Origin: CAYJLB01 sp964370845
GTDB taxonomy: Bacteria > Bacillota > Clostridia > Oscillospirales > Ruminococcaceae
Assembly: GCA_964370845.1 (NCBI GenBank)
Contig: CAYJLB010000026.1
Coordinates: forward strand, 1 to 27,641
Reading direction: 5' to 3'
Length of the DNA: 27,641 nucleotides
Shown here one piece after another: positions 15,766 through 22,728 of this stretch. A program made the translations under genes and the position numbers. Below the pieces are notes generated by a model. That model was given only the letters and a program-made list of their open reading frames with translations, was not told where the DNA came from and did not search any database. Each line of letters opens with the position of its first letter. Within the stretch, counting starts at the first letter, position 1.

Positions 15766-17430
15766 TTATGCAGTTTCAATTGACGCTGCATCTTGTAGTT
15801 TTAAGTGGTCAACTGCCCATTCACGCATTTTATACTTCATAATTTTACCCGCAGCATTCATTGGGAAACCGTCAACAAATGCTACATAGCTTGGAACTTT
15901 ATGCCTTGCCATATTTGCTTTTACAGCTGCTTTTAAGTCATCTTCGGAAAAAATTACGTCATCTTTTAAAATTACACATGCCATAACTTCTTCCCCGTAA
16001 ACTTTACTAGGCACACCAATTACTTGCACGTCTTTTACTTGTGGAATTGTATAAATAAATTCTTCGATTTCTTTAGGATAGATATTTTCACCACCACGAA
16101 TAATCATATCTTTAATTCGTCCTGTGATTTTATAATAACCATCTTCGTCGCAAATTGAAAGGTCACCAGTGTGAAGCCAACCATCTTCGTCGATTGCTTG
16201 TTTAGTAGCTTCCTCCATTTTATAATAACCACGCATAATATTGTACCCTCTTGCACAGAATTCGCCTTGCACTCCTGGAGGGCAATCTTTTCCTGTTTCA
16301 GGGTCAACAATTTTTGCTTCAACACCTTTTAGACAACGTCCAACAGTGCTTACTCTATGGTCAAGAGAATCTTCAACATTAGTTTGAGTACAAACAGGAG
16401 CAGCCTCAGTTTGACCATAGCAAATTGTAATCTCGCTCATATTCATTTCATCAACAACTTGTTGCATAACTTTAATAGGGCAAGGAGAACCAGCCATAAT
16501 TCCTGTTCTTAAATTTGATAAATCATAATCCTTAAAAGTTGGTTGTTCTAGCAAAGCAATATACATTGTAGGTACACCATGGAAAGCGGTACACTTTTCA
16601 TTTGCAATTGCATCTAAAACTTTTAGCGGACTGAAAAAGTCTACAGGAACCATTGAGGAGGCATGAGTAACACAAGCTAAAATAGCAAGAACTAAACCAA
16701 AACAATGGAAGAAAGGAACAACGATACAAAGCCTATCTTCCTCGGTGAATTTCATATTATCGCCGATGTTTTTACCGTTATTTACTATATTATAATGTGT
16801 AAGCATAACACCTTTAGGGAAGCCAGTAGTTCCCGACGTGTATTGAATGTTAATTACATCGTGTGGGTCGTTATTTTTTACCATTTCTTCAAATATTTTG
16901 TCGATTTCTTCATCGCAAGGTTCTTTTAATTCCTTAAAATTCATCATTCCCGCTGGCGTGTCCTCGTCAGTGAAAATGACTGATTTAAGAAAAGGTAAAG
17001 CCTCATCATTATATTCATTAGGTTTAGAATTTTTTAAATTTGGACATAAATCATTTATTATATTAACATAATTTGCATCTTTAAAACCGCTATTCATAAC
17101 TAAAACCTTACTATCCGATTGGCGGAGTAAGTATTCAAGTTCAAAAACTTTATAATTTGTGTTAACTGTAACTAAAACTGCACCAATTTTTGCAGTAGCA
17201 AACATTGTAATTAGCCATTCAGGAGTATTTGTCGCCCAAATCGCAACGTGATCTCCTTTTTTAACACCTATTTTAATAAAACCCTTTGCAGTTCTATTTA
17301 CTTCTTCGTTAAATTCTTTCCACGACCTTTTGTAATCCCTATCGGTATAAGTTATAGCATTTCTATCAGGAAAACGTTTTGCAACATCTTCAAGTAAATC
17401 TCCAACCGTTATTGACCATAGATTTTCCAT
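15766..17430 (-). CDS. AMP-forming acyl-CoA synthetase
   Basis: 554-residue adenylate-forming enzyme that activates a carboxylic acid with ATP and joins it to CoA. The P-loop is YTSGTTGFPKGVMLTH (197-212). It is followed by ICYGQTEAAP, DGWLHTGDLS, the hinge region RIKDMIIRGGENIYPKEIEEF and the catalytic C-terminal Lys529 in NAAGKIMKYK. It resembles medium/long-chain acyl-CoA ligases (FadD/YhfL/AlkK-like) rather than acetyl-CoA synthetase, which is about 650 residues and has a different C-terminus. ATG 17430 follows AGAAGGGA. It is first of a minus-strand set with the isomerase and perhaps ilvE, from a strong promoter at 17539-17511. The chain length of its substrate cannot be read from sequence; branched-chain acids are an idea from context only. 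Confidence 0.92.
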   Translation of the reverse strand: MENLWSITVGDLLEDVAKRFPDRNAITYTDRDYKRSWKEFNEEVNRTAKGFIKIGVKKGDHVAIWATNTPEWLITMFATAKIGAVLVTVNTNYKVFELEYLLRQSDSKVLVMNSGFKDANYVNIINDLCPNLKNSKPNEYNDEALPFLKSVIFTDEDTPAGMMNFKELKEPCDEEIDKIFEEMVKNNDPHDVINIQYTSGTTGFPKGVMLTHYNIVNNGKNIGDNMKFTEEDRLCIVVPFFHCFGLVLAILACVTHASSMVPVDFFSPLKVLDAIANEKCTAFHGVPTMYIALLEQPTFKDYDLSNLRTGIMAGSPCPIKVMQQVVDEMNMSEITICYGQTEAAPVCTQTNVEDSLDHRVSTVGRCLKGVEAKIVDPETGKDCPPGVQGEFCARGYNIMRGYYKMEEATKQAIDEDGWLHTGDLSICDEDGYYKITGRIKDMIIRGGENIYPKEIEEFIYTIPQVKDVQVIGVPSKVYGEEVMACVILKDDVIFSEDDLKAAVKANMARHKVPSYVAFVDGFPMNAAGKIMKYKMREWAVDHLKLQDAASIETA

Positions 17431-17510
17431 TTTAGATACCAGTCCCTTCTAAAATTAATTTTTAACTTAATTGCATATAAAATTCGATTGATTTGCAATA
17501 TATATGTCTA

Positions 17511-17539
17511 ATTCTATCACATATGCATAACAAAGTCAA
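17511..17539 (-). promoter_or_regulatory. Promoter of the acyl-CoA synthetase operon
   Basis: On the minus strand TTGACT (17539-17534), 17 bases, TAGAAT (17516-17511). The leader to ATG 17430 is about 75 bases. A short inverted repeat ATATGT/ACATAT (17502-17507, 17519-17524) brackets the -10. Confidence 0.78.
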
Positions 17540-17578
17540 TTGTTTTTGTATTCAATGACATTGTGAAGATTTTATCAA

Positions 17579-17592
17579 TTTACCGCGGTAAA
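17579..17592. promoter_or_regulatory. 14-bp perfect palindrome, operator candidate
   Basis: TTTACCGCGGTAAA is fully self-complementary and centred on CG, like sites for LacI-family and other dimeric repressors. It lies in the divergent region, about 40 bases upstream of the minus-strand -35 at 17534-17539 and just upstream of an extended -10 (17621-17629) facing the ABC genes. No regulator gene is adjacent. Confidence 0.5.
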
Positions 17593-17620
17593 AATGTGCA
17601 TAAAAAACACGCAATAAGTG

Positions 17621-17682
17621 TGTTATAATTGTGAAAGTTTTTTTCTAAAAACTATTGACCTAATTCAAATATGTGATAAACT
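17621..17682 (+). promoter_or_regulatory. Promoter candidates for the ABC exporter operon
   Basis: Two candidates. TGTTATAAT (17621-17629) is a full extended -10 with a poor -35. TTGACC (17655-17660) with TAAACT (17677-17682) has a 16-base spacer and starts nearer the gene (ATG 17744). Either would give a leader of about 55-110 bases. The rest of 17431-17743 holds no gene. Confidence 0.5.
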
Positions 17683-17743
17683 ATATTAAAGTAATAAAAA
17701 CAAATTTGCAAGGAAAAAAATTCTATTAAGAGGTGGCGTTTTT

Positions 17744-19504
17744 ATGTTTCAGTTAAAATGGGTCTGGGAAAATATGAAAGGTTTTAAAGGGCGGTATATT
17801 TTTGCACTATGTACAACAATTACCCTTGCTTGTATGCAACTTATCAACCCTTATATCACAAGTAGAATTGTAGATGAGGTAGTGGCGAAACTTCCTAACG
17901 CAACAGATATTCAACCGCTTATCGACTTGCTTATTTCCTTTGTAATTACTTTAATTGTTTTTACTTTAGTGAGGACGGGGCTTGGTTATGCCTCGATTAT
18001 AATTTATGAATCTTGTTCGCAAAAATTTCTTTACAAAATGCGTGGGGAATTATATGTAAAACTTCAAAAACAAGATATGATTTTCTTTTCAAAAAATAGA
18101 ACAGGTGACTTAATGACAAGGCTTACTGGTGACCTTGATATGTGTAGACATACAATTGCCTATGTTATTAGATGTTTAGTTGAAGCTTTCTTCTTATTTA
18201 CAGCGAGTACTGTTTTTATGTTTATGAACAATGTTCCGCTAACTTTAACAGCTCTTGCAATAACACCTATACTTTTTCTTGCTACACGTTCTTTTTCAAA
18301 AAAGATTAAACCGCTTTTCGTTAATTTAAGGGAACAACTTTCAAAACTTAACTCAAATACTCAAGAAAATATTTCTGGTAACAAAGTTGTAAAAGCTTTT
18401 GCTAAAGAAGATTATGAGATTGAAAAGTTTGCTGAAAAAAATGGTGCGTTTAAAGATGCAAACCTAAAGGCTTCAATGACTTGGCTTAGATATTTCCCTT
18501 TAATAGAAGGACTTAGCCAATCTTTATCCTTGAGTTTATTGATTGTTGGTGGTGTGTTCTTAATTAGAGGGGAAATTTCTGTAGGTGTATTCTGGGCATT
18601 TAACTCCCTTAGCTGGACTTTAATTCACCCAATGAGATTGCTTGGTATGCTACTTAATGACTTACAACGTTTTTTTGCAAGTTCAAACAAAATTATTGAA
18701 CTTTATTATGCAAAAACTAAAATTGAAAACCCTAAAAAGCCAATTGTTCCTAAAGAAAGAGTTAAAGGTGACATTTCTTTTAAAGATGTAATGGTTAGAA
18801 TTAGTGGGCAAGTTATTTTGAAAAACATTAACCTAGACATAAAAGCTGGGCAAACCGTTGCTATTATGGGAAGTACTGGTTCAGGGAAAACTATGCTTAT
18901 TAACTGTATCGACCGTTATGTTGATATTAAGGGCGGAAGTCTTACTATTGACGGAAATGAAGTTAAAAAGCTTGACCTTAATTATTTAAGAAGTAATATT
19001 GGTATTGCGACACAAGATGTTTTCTTATTCTCGGAAACTATTGACGGAAATATTGCTTATAGCGATATTGATATGAGTGAGGAAGAGGTAAGAAAGTTCG
19101 CTAAAATGGCTAGTGCTGACTTTATTGAAAAGACAGAAAACGGCTTTGACACATTAATTGGGGAGCGTGGAATGGGACTTTCAGGCGGACAAAAACAAAG
19201 GCTTGCTTTAGCTCGAGCTTTAGCGGTTAAACCTGCTATTTTAATTCTTGACGATACCACTTCCGCTGTAGATATGGAAACGGAAAAGGCTATTCAACAC
19301 AGTCTTGATAATCTAGGCTATGATTGCACAAAAATTATTATTGCACAAAGAATTTCTAGCACAAAAAATGCTGACAAAATCATCATTATGGACAAAGGTG
19401 AGATTATTGAAGAAGGTACTCATGATGAATTAATTGCAAAAGGTGGTTATTACTACGATGTATTTGTGCTACAAAATGGACTTGAAAACAAAGATATTGC
19501 CTAG
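17744..19504 (+). CDS. Heterodimeric ABC exporter, subunit with degenerate catalytic site
   Basis: 586-residue half-transporter with an N-terminal membrane domain (about 1-320, six predicted spans) and a C-terminal ATPase. The Walker A is GSTGSGKT (376-383), the signature is canonical LSGGQ (479-483) and the Walker B ends in LDD: the catalytic glutamate is replaced by Asp504. The H-loop histidine is replaced by Gln535 (IIAQRIS). This is the pattern of the non-catalytic partner in BmrCD/LmrCD/TM287-288-type exporters; its LSGGQ completes the active site of the next gene's product. AGAGGTGG precedes ATG 17744. The substrate (drug, lipid or peptide) cannot be predicted. The second subunit starts 26 bases after the stop. 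Confidence 0.94.
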   Translation: MFQLKWVWENMKGFKGRYIFALCTTITLACMQLINPYITSRIVDEVVAKLPNATDIQPLIDLLISFVITLIVFTLVRTGLGYASIIIYESCSQKFLYKMRGELYVKLQKQDMIFFSKNRTGDLMTRLTGDLDMCRHTIAYVIRCLVEAFFLFTASTVFMFMNNVPLTLTALAITPILFLATRSFSKKIKPLFVNLREQLSKLNSNTQENISGNKVVKAFAKEDYEIEKFAEKNGAFKDANLKASMTWLRYFPLIEGLSQSLSLSLLIVGGVFLIRGEISVGVFWAFNSLSWTLIHPMRLLGMLLNDLQRFFASSNKIIELYYAKTKIENPKKPIVPKERVKGDISFKDVMVRISGQVILKNINLDIKAGQTVAIMGSTGSGKTMLINCIDRYVDIKGGSLTIDGNEVKKLDLNYLRSNIGIATQDVFLFSETIDGNIAYSDIDMSEEEVRKFAKMASADFIEKTENGFDTLIGERGMGLSGGQKQRLALARALAVKPAILILDDTTSAVDMETEKAIQHSLDNLGYDCTKIIIAQRISSTKNADKIIIMDKGEIIEEGTHDELIAKGGYYYDVFVLQNGLENKDIA

Positions 19505-19530
19505 ATTAATTGAAAGGAAGGTGAGTATAA

Positions 19531-21297
19531 ATGGCAAGAAATAGATTTGACGTGGACGAAACCCTTGAAACCCCCTTTAGTATGAAACATTTGAAAAGAG
19601 CTTTTAAATATATTGGTTTGAGAAAATATAGAATGATTTTTGCATTGGCATTATCTATATTATCAGTAGTTTCGGCACTTTTTAGTCCTATGATTTTCCA
19701 ACACGTTGTTGACGTAACTGTTCCGAACAAGGATTATAATGAACTTTGGTTACTTGCAGGATTGCTTGCGTTATGTATTGGGCTTAGTATACTTTTTTCC
19801 ACTTTAAGAGGAAGAATTATGACTGTGGTTGGACAGGAGATTATTTATGATATAAGGAGAGATTTATTTGAACATCTTCAAAAATTGCCTTTTCAATATT
19901 ATGATGACCGCCCACACGGAAAAATTTTAGTAAGAGTTGTAAACTATGTAAACAGTGTGTCCGATATGCTTTCAAACGGACTTATTAACTTTATTTTAGA
20001 AATATTCAATATTATTTTTATTATAGTTTTTATGCTTATAACTGATGTACGATTAACTTTAGTTGTTGTGTCGGGTGTGCCTGTTTTCTTATTATTTTTG
20101 TTTTTGATTAAACCAAAACAAAGAAAAGCTTGGCAAAATGTAAGTAACAAAAACTCTAACCTTAACGCTTATTTACAAGAGTCTATTGACGGAACAAAAA
20201 TTACTCAAGGTTTTACTCGTGAAAAAGTAAATGCTGATATTTTTGAAAAGTTAAATAGAGCAAGCTCAAAGGCTCATATGCAAGCGATGTATATTTCCAA
20301 CTCGGTTTGGGTTCTTGTTGATAATATTACAGTTGTTGTTGTAAGTTTAATGTATTTAATCGGAATTGCTTGGACTTTGCCTGTAGTTACTGTTGGTACT
20401 TTAATGGCAATGGGTGGCTATGCTTGGAGATTTTGGCAGCCTATTCTAACTTTGTCAAATATTTACAACACATTTATTAATGGTATAGCTTATTTGGAGC
20501 GTATTTTTGAAACTATTGATGAACCTGTTTTGGTTACAGATGTAGAAAATGCCCCTGACTTACCTGACCTTGAGGGAAGTGTTACATTTGAAGATGTTAC
20601 TTTCTCTTATGACGGAAATATTAATATTTTACAAAATATGGATATGAACGTTAAAGCAGGCGAAAGTATTGCTTTAGTTGGCCCTACTGGTGCTGGAAAA
20701 ACTACTGTTGTAAACCTTATTTCAAGATTTTATAATATCAATGGCGGTAGAATTTTAATTGACGGAAAAGATATTTCTTTACATACCTTACATTCATTAC
20801 GTTCGCAAATGGGAATAATGCTTCAAGATAGTTTTATTTTCGCTGGTACAATAGCTGAAAACATTAAGTATGGAAAGCTTGATGCTACTGAGGAAGAAGT
20901 AATTGAAGCTTGTAAGACAGTTTGTGCTCACGATTTTATTTCCGAAATGGAACGTGGCTATGAAACGGAAGTAAGTGAACGTGGAAGTATGCTTTCACAA
21001 GGGCAAAAACAACTTATTTCTTTTGCTCGAACTTTGCTTTCTGACCCTAAAATATTGATTTTGGACGAAGCTACTTCTTCTATTGACGCAAAAACTGAAC
21101 GTGACTTGCAAATGGGCTTAAATAACCTACTTAAAGGGCGAACTTCATTTATTATTGCACATAGGTTGTCAACAATCAAAAATTGTGATAAAATAATGTA
21201 TATATCCGATAAGGGAATTGCTGAATGCGGTTCTCACGATGAATTGCTTGCATTAAAGGGCAATTACTACAAATTATACACGGCTCAATTGGATTAG
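19531..21297 (+). CDS. Heterodimeric ABC exporter, catalytic partner subunit
   Basis: 588-residue half-transporter, partner of the preceding gene. It has a membrane domain in the first 330 or so residues with hydrophobic spans such as MIFALALSILSVVSALFSP. The ATPase has Walker A GPTGAGKT (384-391), an intact catalytic Glu513 in ILILDEATSS and an intact H-loop His544 (IIAHRLST). Its signature is altered to LSQGQ (488-492). So this subunit supplies the working Walker A/B site and the other supplies the good signature, exactly complementary. GAAAGGAAGGTGAG precedes ATG 19531. mtnN follows after 25 bases and may be co-transcribed. Confidence 0.94.
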   Translation: MARNRFDVDETLETPFSMKHLKRAFKYIGLRKYRMIFALALSILSVVSALFSPMIFQHVVDVTVPNKDYNELWLLAGLLALCIGLSILFSTLRGRIMTVVGQEIIYDIRRDLFEHLQKLPFQYYDDRPHGKILVRVVNYVNSVSDMLSNGLINFILEIFNIIFIIVFMLITDVRLTLVVVSGVPVFLLFLFLIKPKQRKAWQNVSNKNSNLNAYLQESIDGTKITQGFTREKVNADIFEKLNRASSKAHMQAMYISNSVWVLVDNITVVVVSLMYLIGIAWTLPVVTVGTLMAMGGYAWRFWQPILTLSNIYNTFINGIAYLERIFETIDEPVLVTDVENAPDLPDLEGSVTFEDVTFSYDGNINILQNMDMNVKAGESIALVGPTGAGKTTVVNLISRFYNINGGRILIDGKDISLHTLHSLRSQMGIMLQDSFIFAGTIAENIKYGKLDATEEEVIEACKTVCAHDFISEMERGYETEVSERGSMLSQGQKQLISFARTLLSDPKILILDEATSSIDAKTERDLQMGLNNLLKGRTSFIIAHRLSTIKNCDKIMYISDKGIAECGSHDELLALKGNYYKLYTAQLD

Positions 21298-21322
21298 ACA
21301 TCTTGAAAGGAATGGATTAAAT

Positions 21323-21997
21323 ATGAAAACTATTGGAATTATCGGCGCAATGCCATCGGAATTAAAAGATTTGAGGGAGGCACTTGGTGAAGCTGAAATT
21401 ATTAAAGCTGGCTCTTACGAATTTTATGTAAATATGGTGGGAGATAAGAAGATTGTCAACGTTTGTTGTGGTGTTGCAAAAGTAAACTCTGCTGTTGCTA
21501 CACAATTACTTATTGATAAATTTGAAGTTGACTGCGTAATCAATACTGGTATCGCTGGCGGTGTTGGTGGAGATGTTAAGGTTTGTGACATTGTAATTTC
21601 TACTGACGTTATGCACCACGATGTTACCCCAAGATTTTTGGCTAATTACCCACCGTACAACAACTGCTTTAAAGCAAGTGAAGAATTAATTGAAATGGCT
21701 AAAAAAGCTTGTGAGGCTAATGATAAAAAATATCACACTGGTAGAGTTGTTTCAGGGGAACAATTTATCTCTGACAGCGTATTGAAACAGGCTATTATTG
21801 ACGATTTTGCTCCTTTAGCTGTAGATATGGAAAGTGCTGCTGTTGGGCACACTGCTTATAGAAATGAAATTCCATTTGTTATTATTCGTTGCGTTTCAGA
21901 TAATGCTGATGACGAGGGCGAAATGACTTATGATGAGTTTGAAATTATTGCAGCAAAAACGGTTGCTGATGTAGTTTTGACTATTATCAATGGTTAA
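21323..21997 (+). CDS. mtnN: 5'-methylthioadenosine/S-adenosylhomocysteine nucleosidase
   Basis: 224-residue nucleosidase that splits adenine from methylthioadenosine and S-adenosylhomocysteine, clearing inhibitory by-products of SAM use and feeding AI-2 formation if LuxS is present. The catalytic residues fit E. coli MtnN: Glu13 in GAMPSE, Glu170 in DMESAA and Asp193 in VSDNAD. INTGIAGG (73-80) and CGVAKVNSA are also diagnostic. The length is normal (about 230). ATG 21323 follows GAAAGGA, 25 bases after the ABC gene. It is probably the last gene of the ABC operon, with a strong terminator 26 bases after the stop. No functional tie to the exporter is evident. Confidence 0.96.
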   Translation: MKTIGIIGAMPSELKDLREALGEAEIIKAGSYEFYVNMVGDKKIVNVCCGVAKVNSAVATQLLIDKFEVDCVINTGIAGGVGGDVKVCDIVISTDVMHHDVTPRFLANYPPYNNCFKASEELIEMAKKACEANDKKYHTGRVVSGEQFISDSVLKQAIIDDFAPLAVDMESAAVGHTAYRNEIPFVIIRCVSDNADDEGEMTYDEFEIIAAKTVADVVLTIING

Positions 21998-22023
21998 GGT
22001 TTAGTTTTATTTGTAAATGTATT

Positions 22024-22057
22024 AGGGACGGATTTTCCGTCCCTTTTATTTTGTTTA
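22024..22057 (+). terminator. Intrinsic terminator after mtnN
   Basis: AGGGACGGA (22024-22032) pairs perfectly with TCCGTCCCT (22036-22044) over TTT, then TTTATTTTGTTT. Strong and well placed. Confidence 0.94.
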
Positions 22058-22175
22058 TAATTAAGTTTATGAGGTTATTATATTTGGTGGAGTTGTCCGC
22101 TTGTTTGCTATTGTTCAAAAGATAAAATTTTCCGTATTTTTCTAAATTTACAATTTTTCAAAATACTACTTTTAA

Positions 22176-22257
22176 CGTCGCAAAAAATATCTCTATTATC
22201 ATTTTATTTGACTTTTTCATTAGTGTACTATTAATTGTTTGTATGTTTTTTGCGACG
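22176..22257. repeat. 12-bp inverted repeat around an AT-rich 58-bp core
   Basis: CGTCGCAAAAAA (22176-22187) and TTTTTTGCGACG (22246-22257) are perfect inverted copies, extendable by TTAA/GTTA with one inserted base. The 82-bp unit holds no open frame. It could be a long hairpin RNA, a miniature transposon-like element, or a pair of protein sites. No clear target duplication flanks it. It lies in a gene-free stretch (21998-22722). Confidence 0.5.
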
Positions 22258-22307
22258 GTTAGTTTTGATTTTTATTTTTTCGACTGCTGGCGTTTACTTC
22301 TAGAATT

Positions 22308-22506
22308 TCGACCATTGCGATGGTCGAGCAAGGACTCTGTCCCTGCACCCTGCAAGCCTTTAAAAAAGGCTTGACCTAAACTTTATCTTGTGTAGCTTTT
22401 ACTTTTGTTTTTCTATTATACAACCTATAGCCTCGCAGAAACAAAATTAACCTCTTTTGCTTTGTTCGGTGCGGGCATAACAGCGGGGTTGCCCCGCAAG
22501 AGGTTA
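22308..22506 (+). repeat. Mosaic intergenic repeat with several hairpins
   Basis: A chain of small palindromes: TCGACCAT-TGCG-ATGGTCGA (22308-22327); GGAC-TCT-GTCC (about 22332-22342); CAAGCCTTT/AAAGGCTTG (22353-22361/22365-22373); and TAACCTCTT (22448-22456) with AAGAGGTTA (22498-22506), enclosing GCGGGG-TTG-CCCCGC (22483-22497). CCTCGCAGAAAC (22431-22442) and GTGCGGGCA recur at 27397-27445 and 27587-27635, and CGGGCAT..CAG.GGG recurs reversed at 1-112. It has higher GC than its surroundings and no coding frame, and is likely a dispersed repeat family of this genome. Confidence 0.65.
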
Positions 22507-22554
22507 CAAAAAGGAAACAATTAACACAATATCATTACAAAAGTAGCTATTTTA

Positions 22555-22583
22555 TTGACAAATGGCTTTTTTGTTGTTAAAAT
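22555..22583 (+). promoter_or_regulatory. Sigma-A promoter of the PASTA pseudokinase gene
   Basis: TTGACA (22555-22560), 17-base spacer, TAAAAT (22578-22583). The predicted start is about 22590, giving a leader of about 135 bases. Confidence 0.82.
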
Positions 22584-22639
22584 GTATTATGAGTTAATGT
22601 GTAAATGTTCTAATTAGTATGAAATTTACCATTTAAAAT

Positions 22640-22705
22640 TGCTCCACAATTTAGTTTGGGGGAGCAGTAATATAGATACTATAGTAAGAGCAGATTTTTG
22701 CTCTT
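22640..22705 (+). promoter_or_regulatory. Structured leader with alternative hairpins
   Basis: TGCTCC (22640-22645) pairs with GGAGCA (22661-22666), and AAGAGCA (22686-22692) pairs with TGCTCTT (22699-22705), followed by TTAAAATTTT. Because the four arms share TGCTC/GAGCA, arm 2 can also pair with arm 4 and arm 1 with arm 3. The ribosome-binding site AGGGTG (22718-22723) is 13 bases beyond. It matches no riboswitch I recognise. Confidence 0.4.
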
Positions 22706-22728
22706 TAAAATTTTATTAGGGTGTGACT

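Noticed and set aside
22176..22257. Insertion sequence with 12-bp ends
   Set aside because: The core is only 58 bases, there is no transposase, and no target-site duplication is visible; kept as an inverted-repeat element only.
22060..22722. Hidden small gene in the long gap before the pseudokinase
   Set aside because: All frames are short and broken by stops, with no ribosome-binding site and start pair; the stretch is explained by repeats, hairpins and a promoter.
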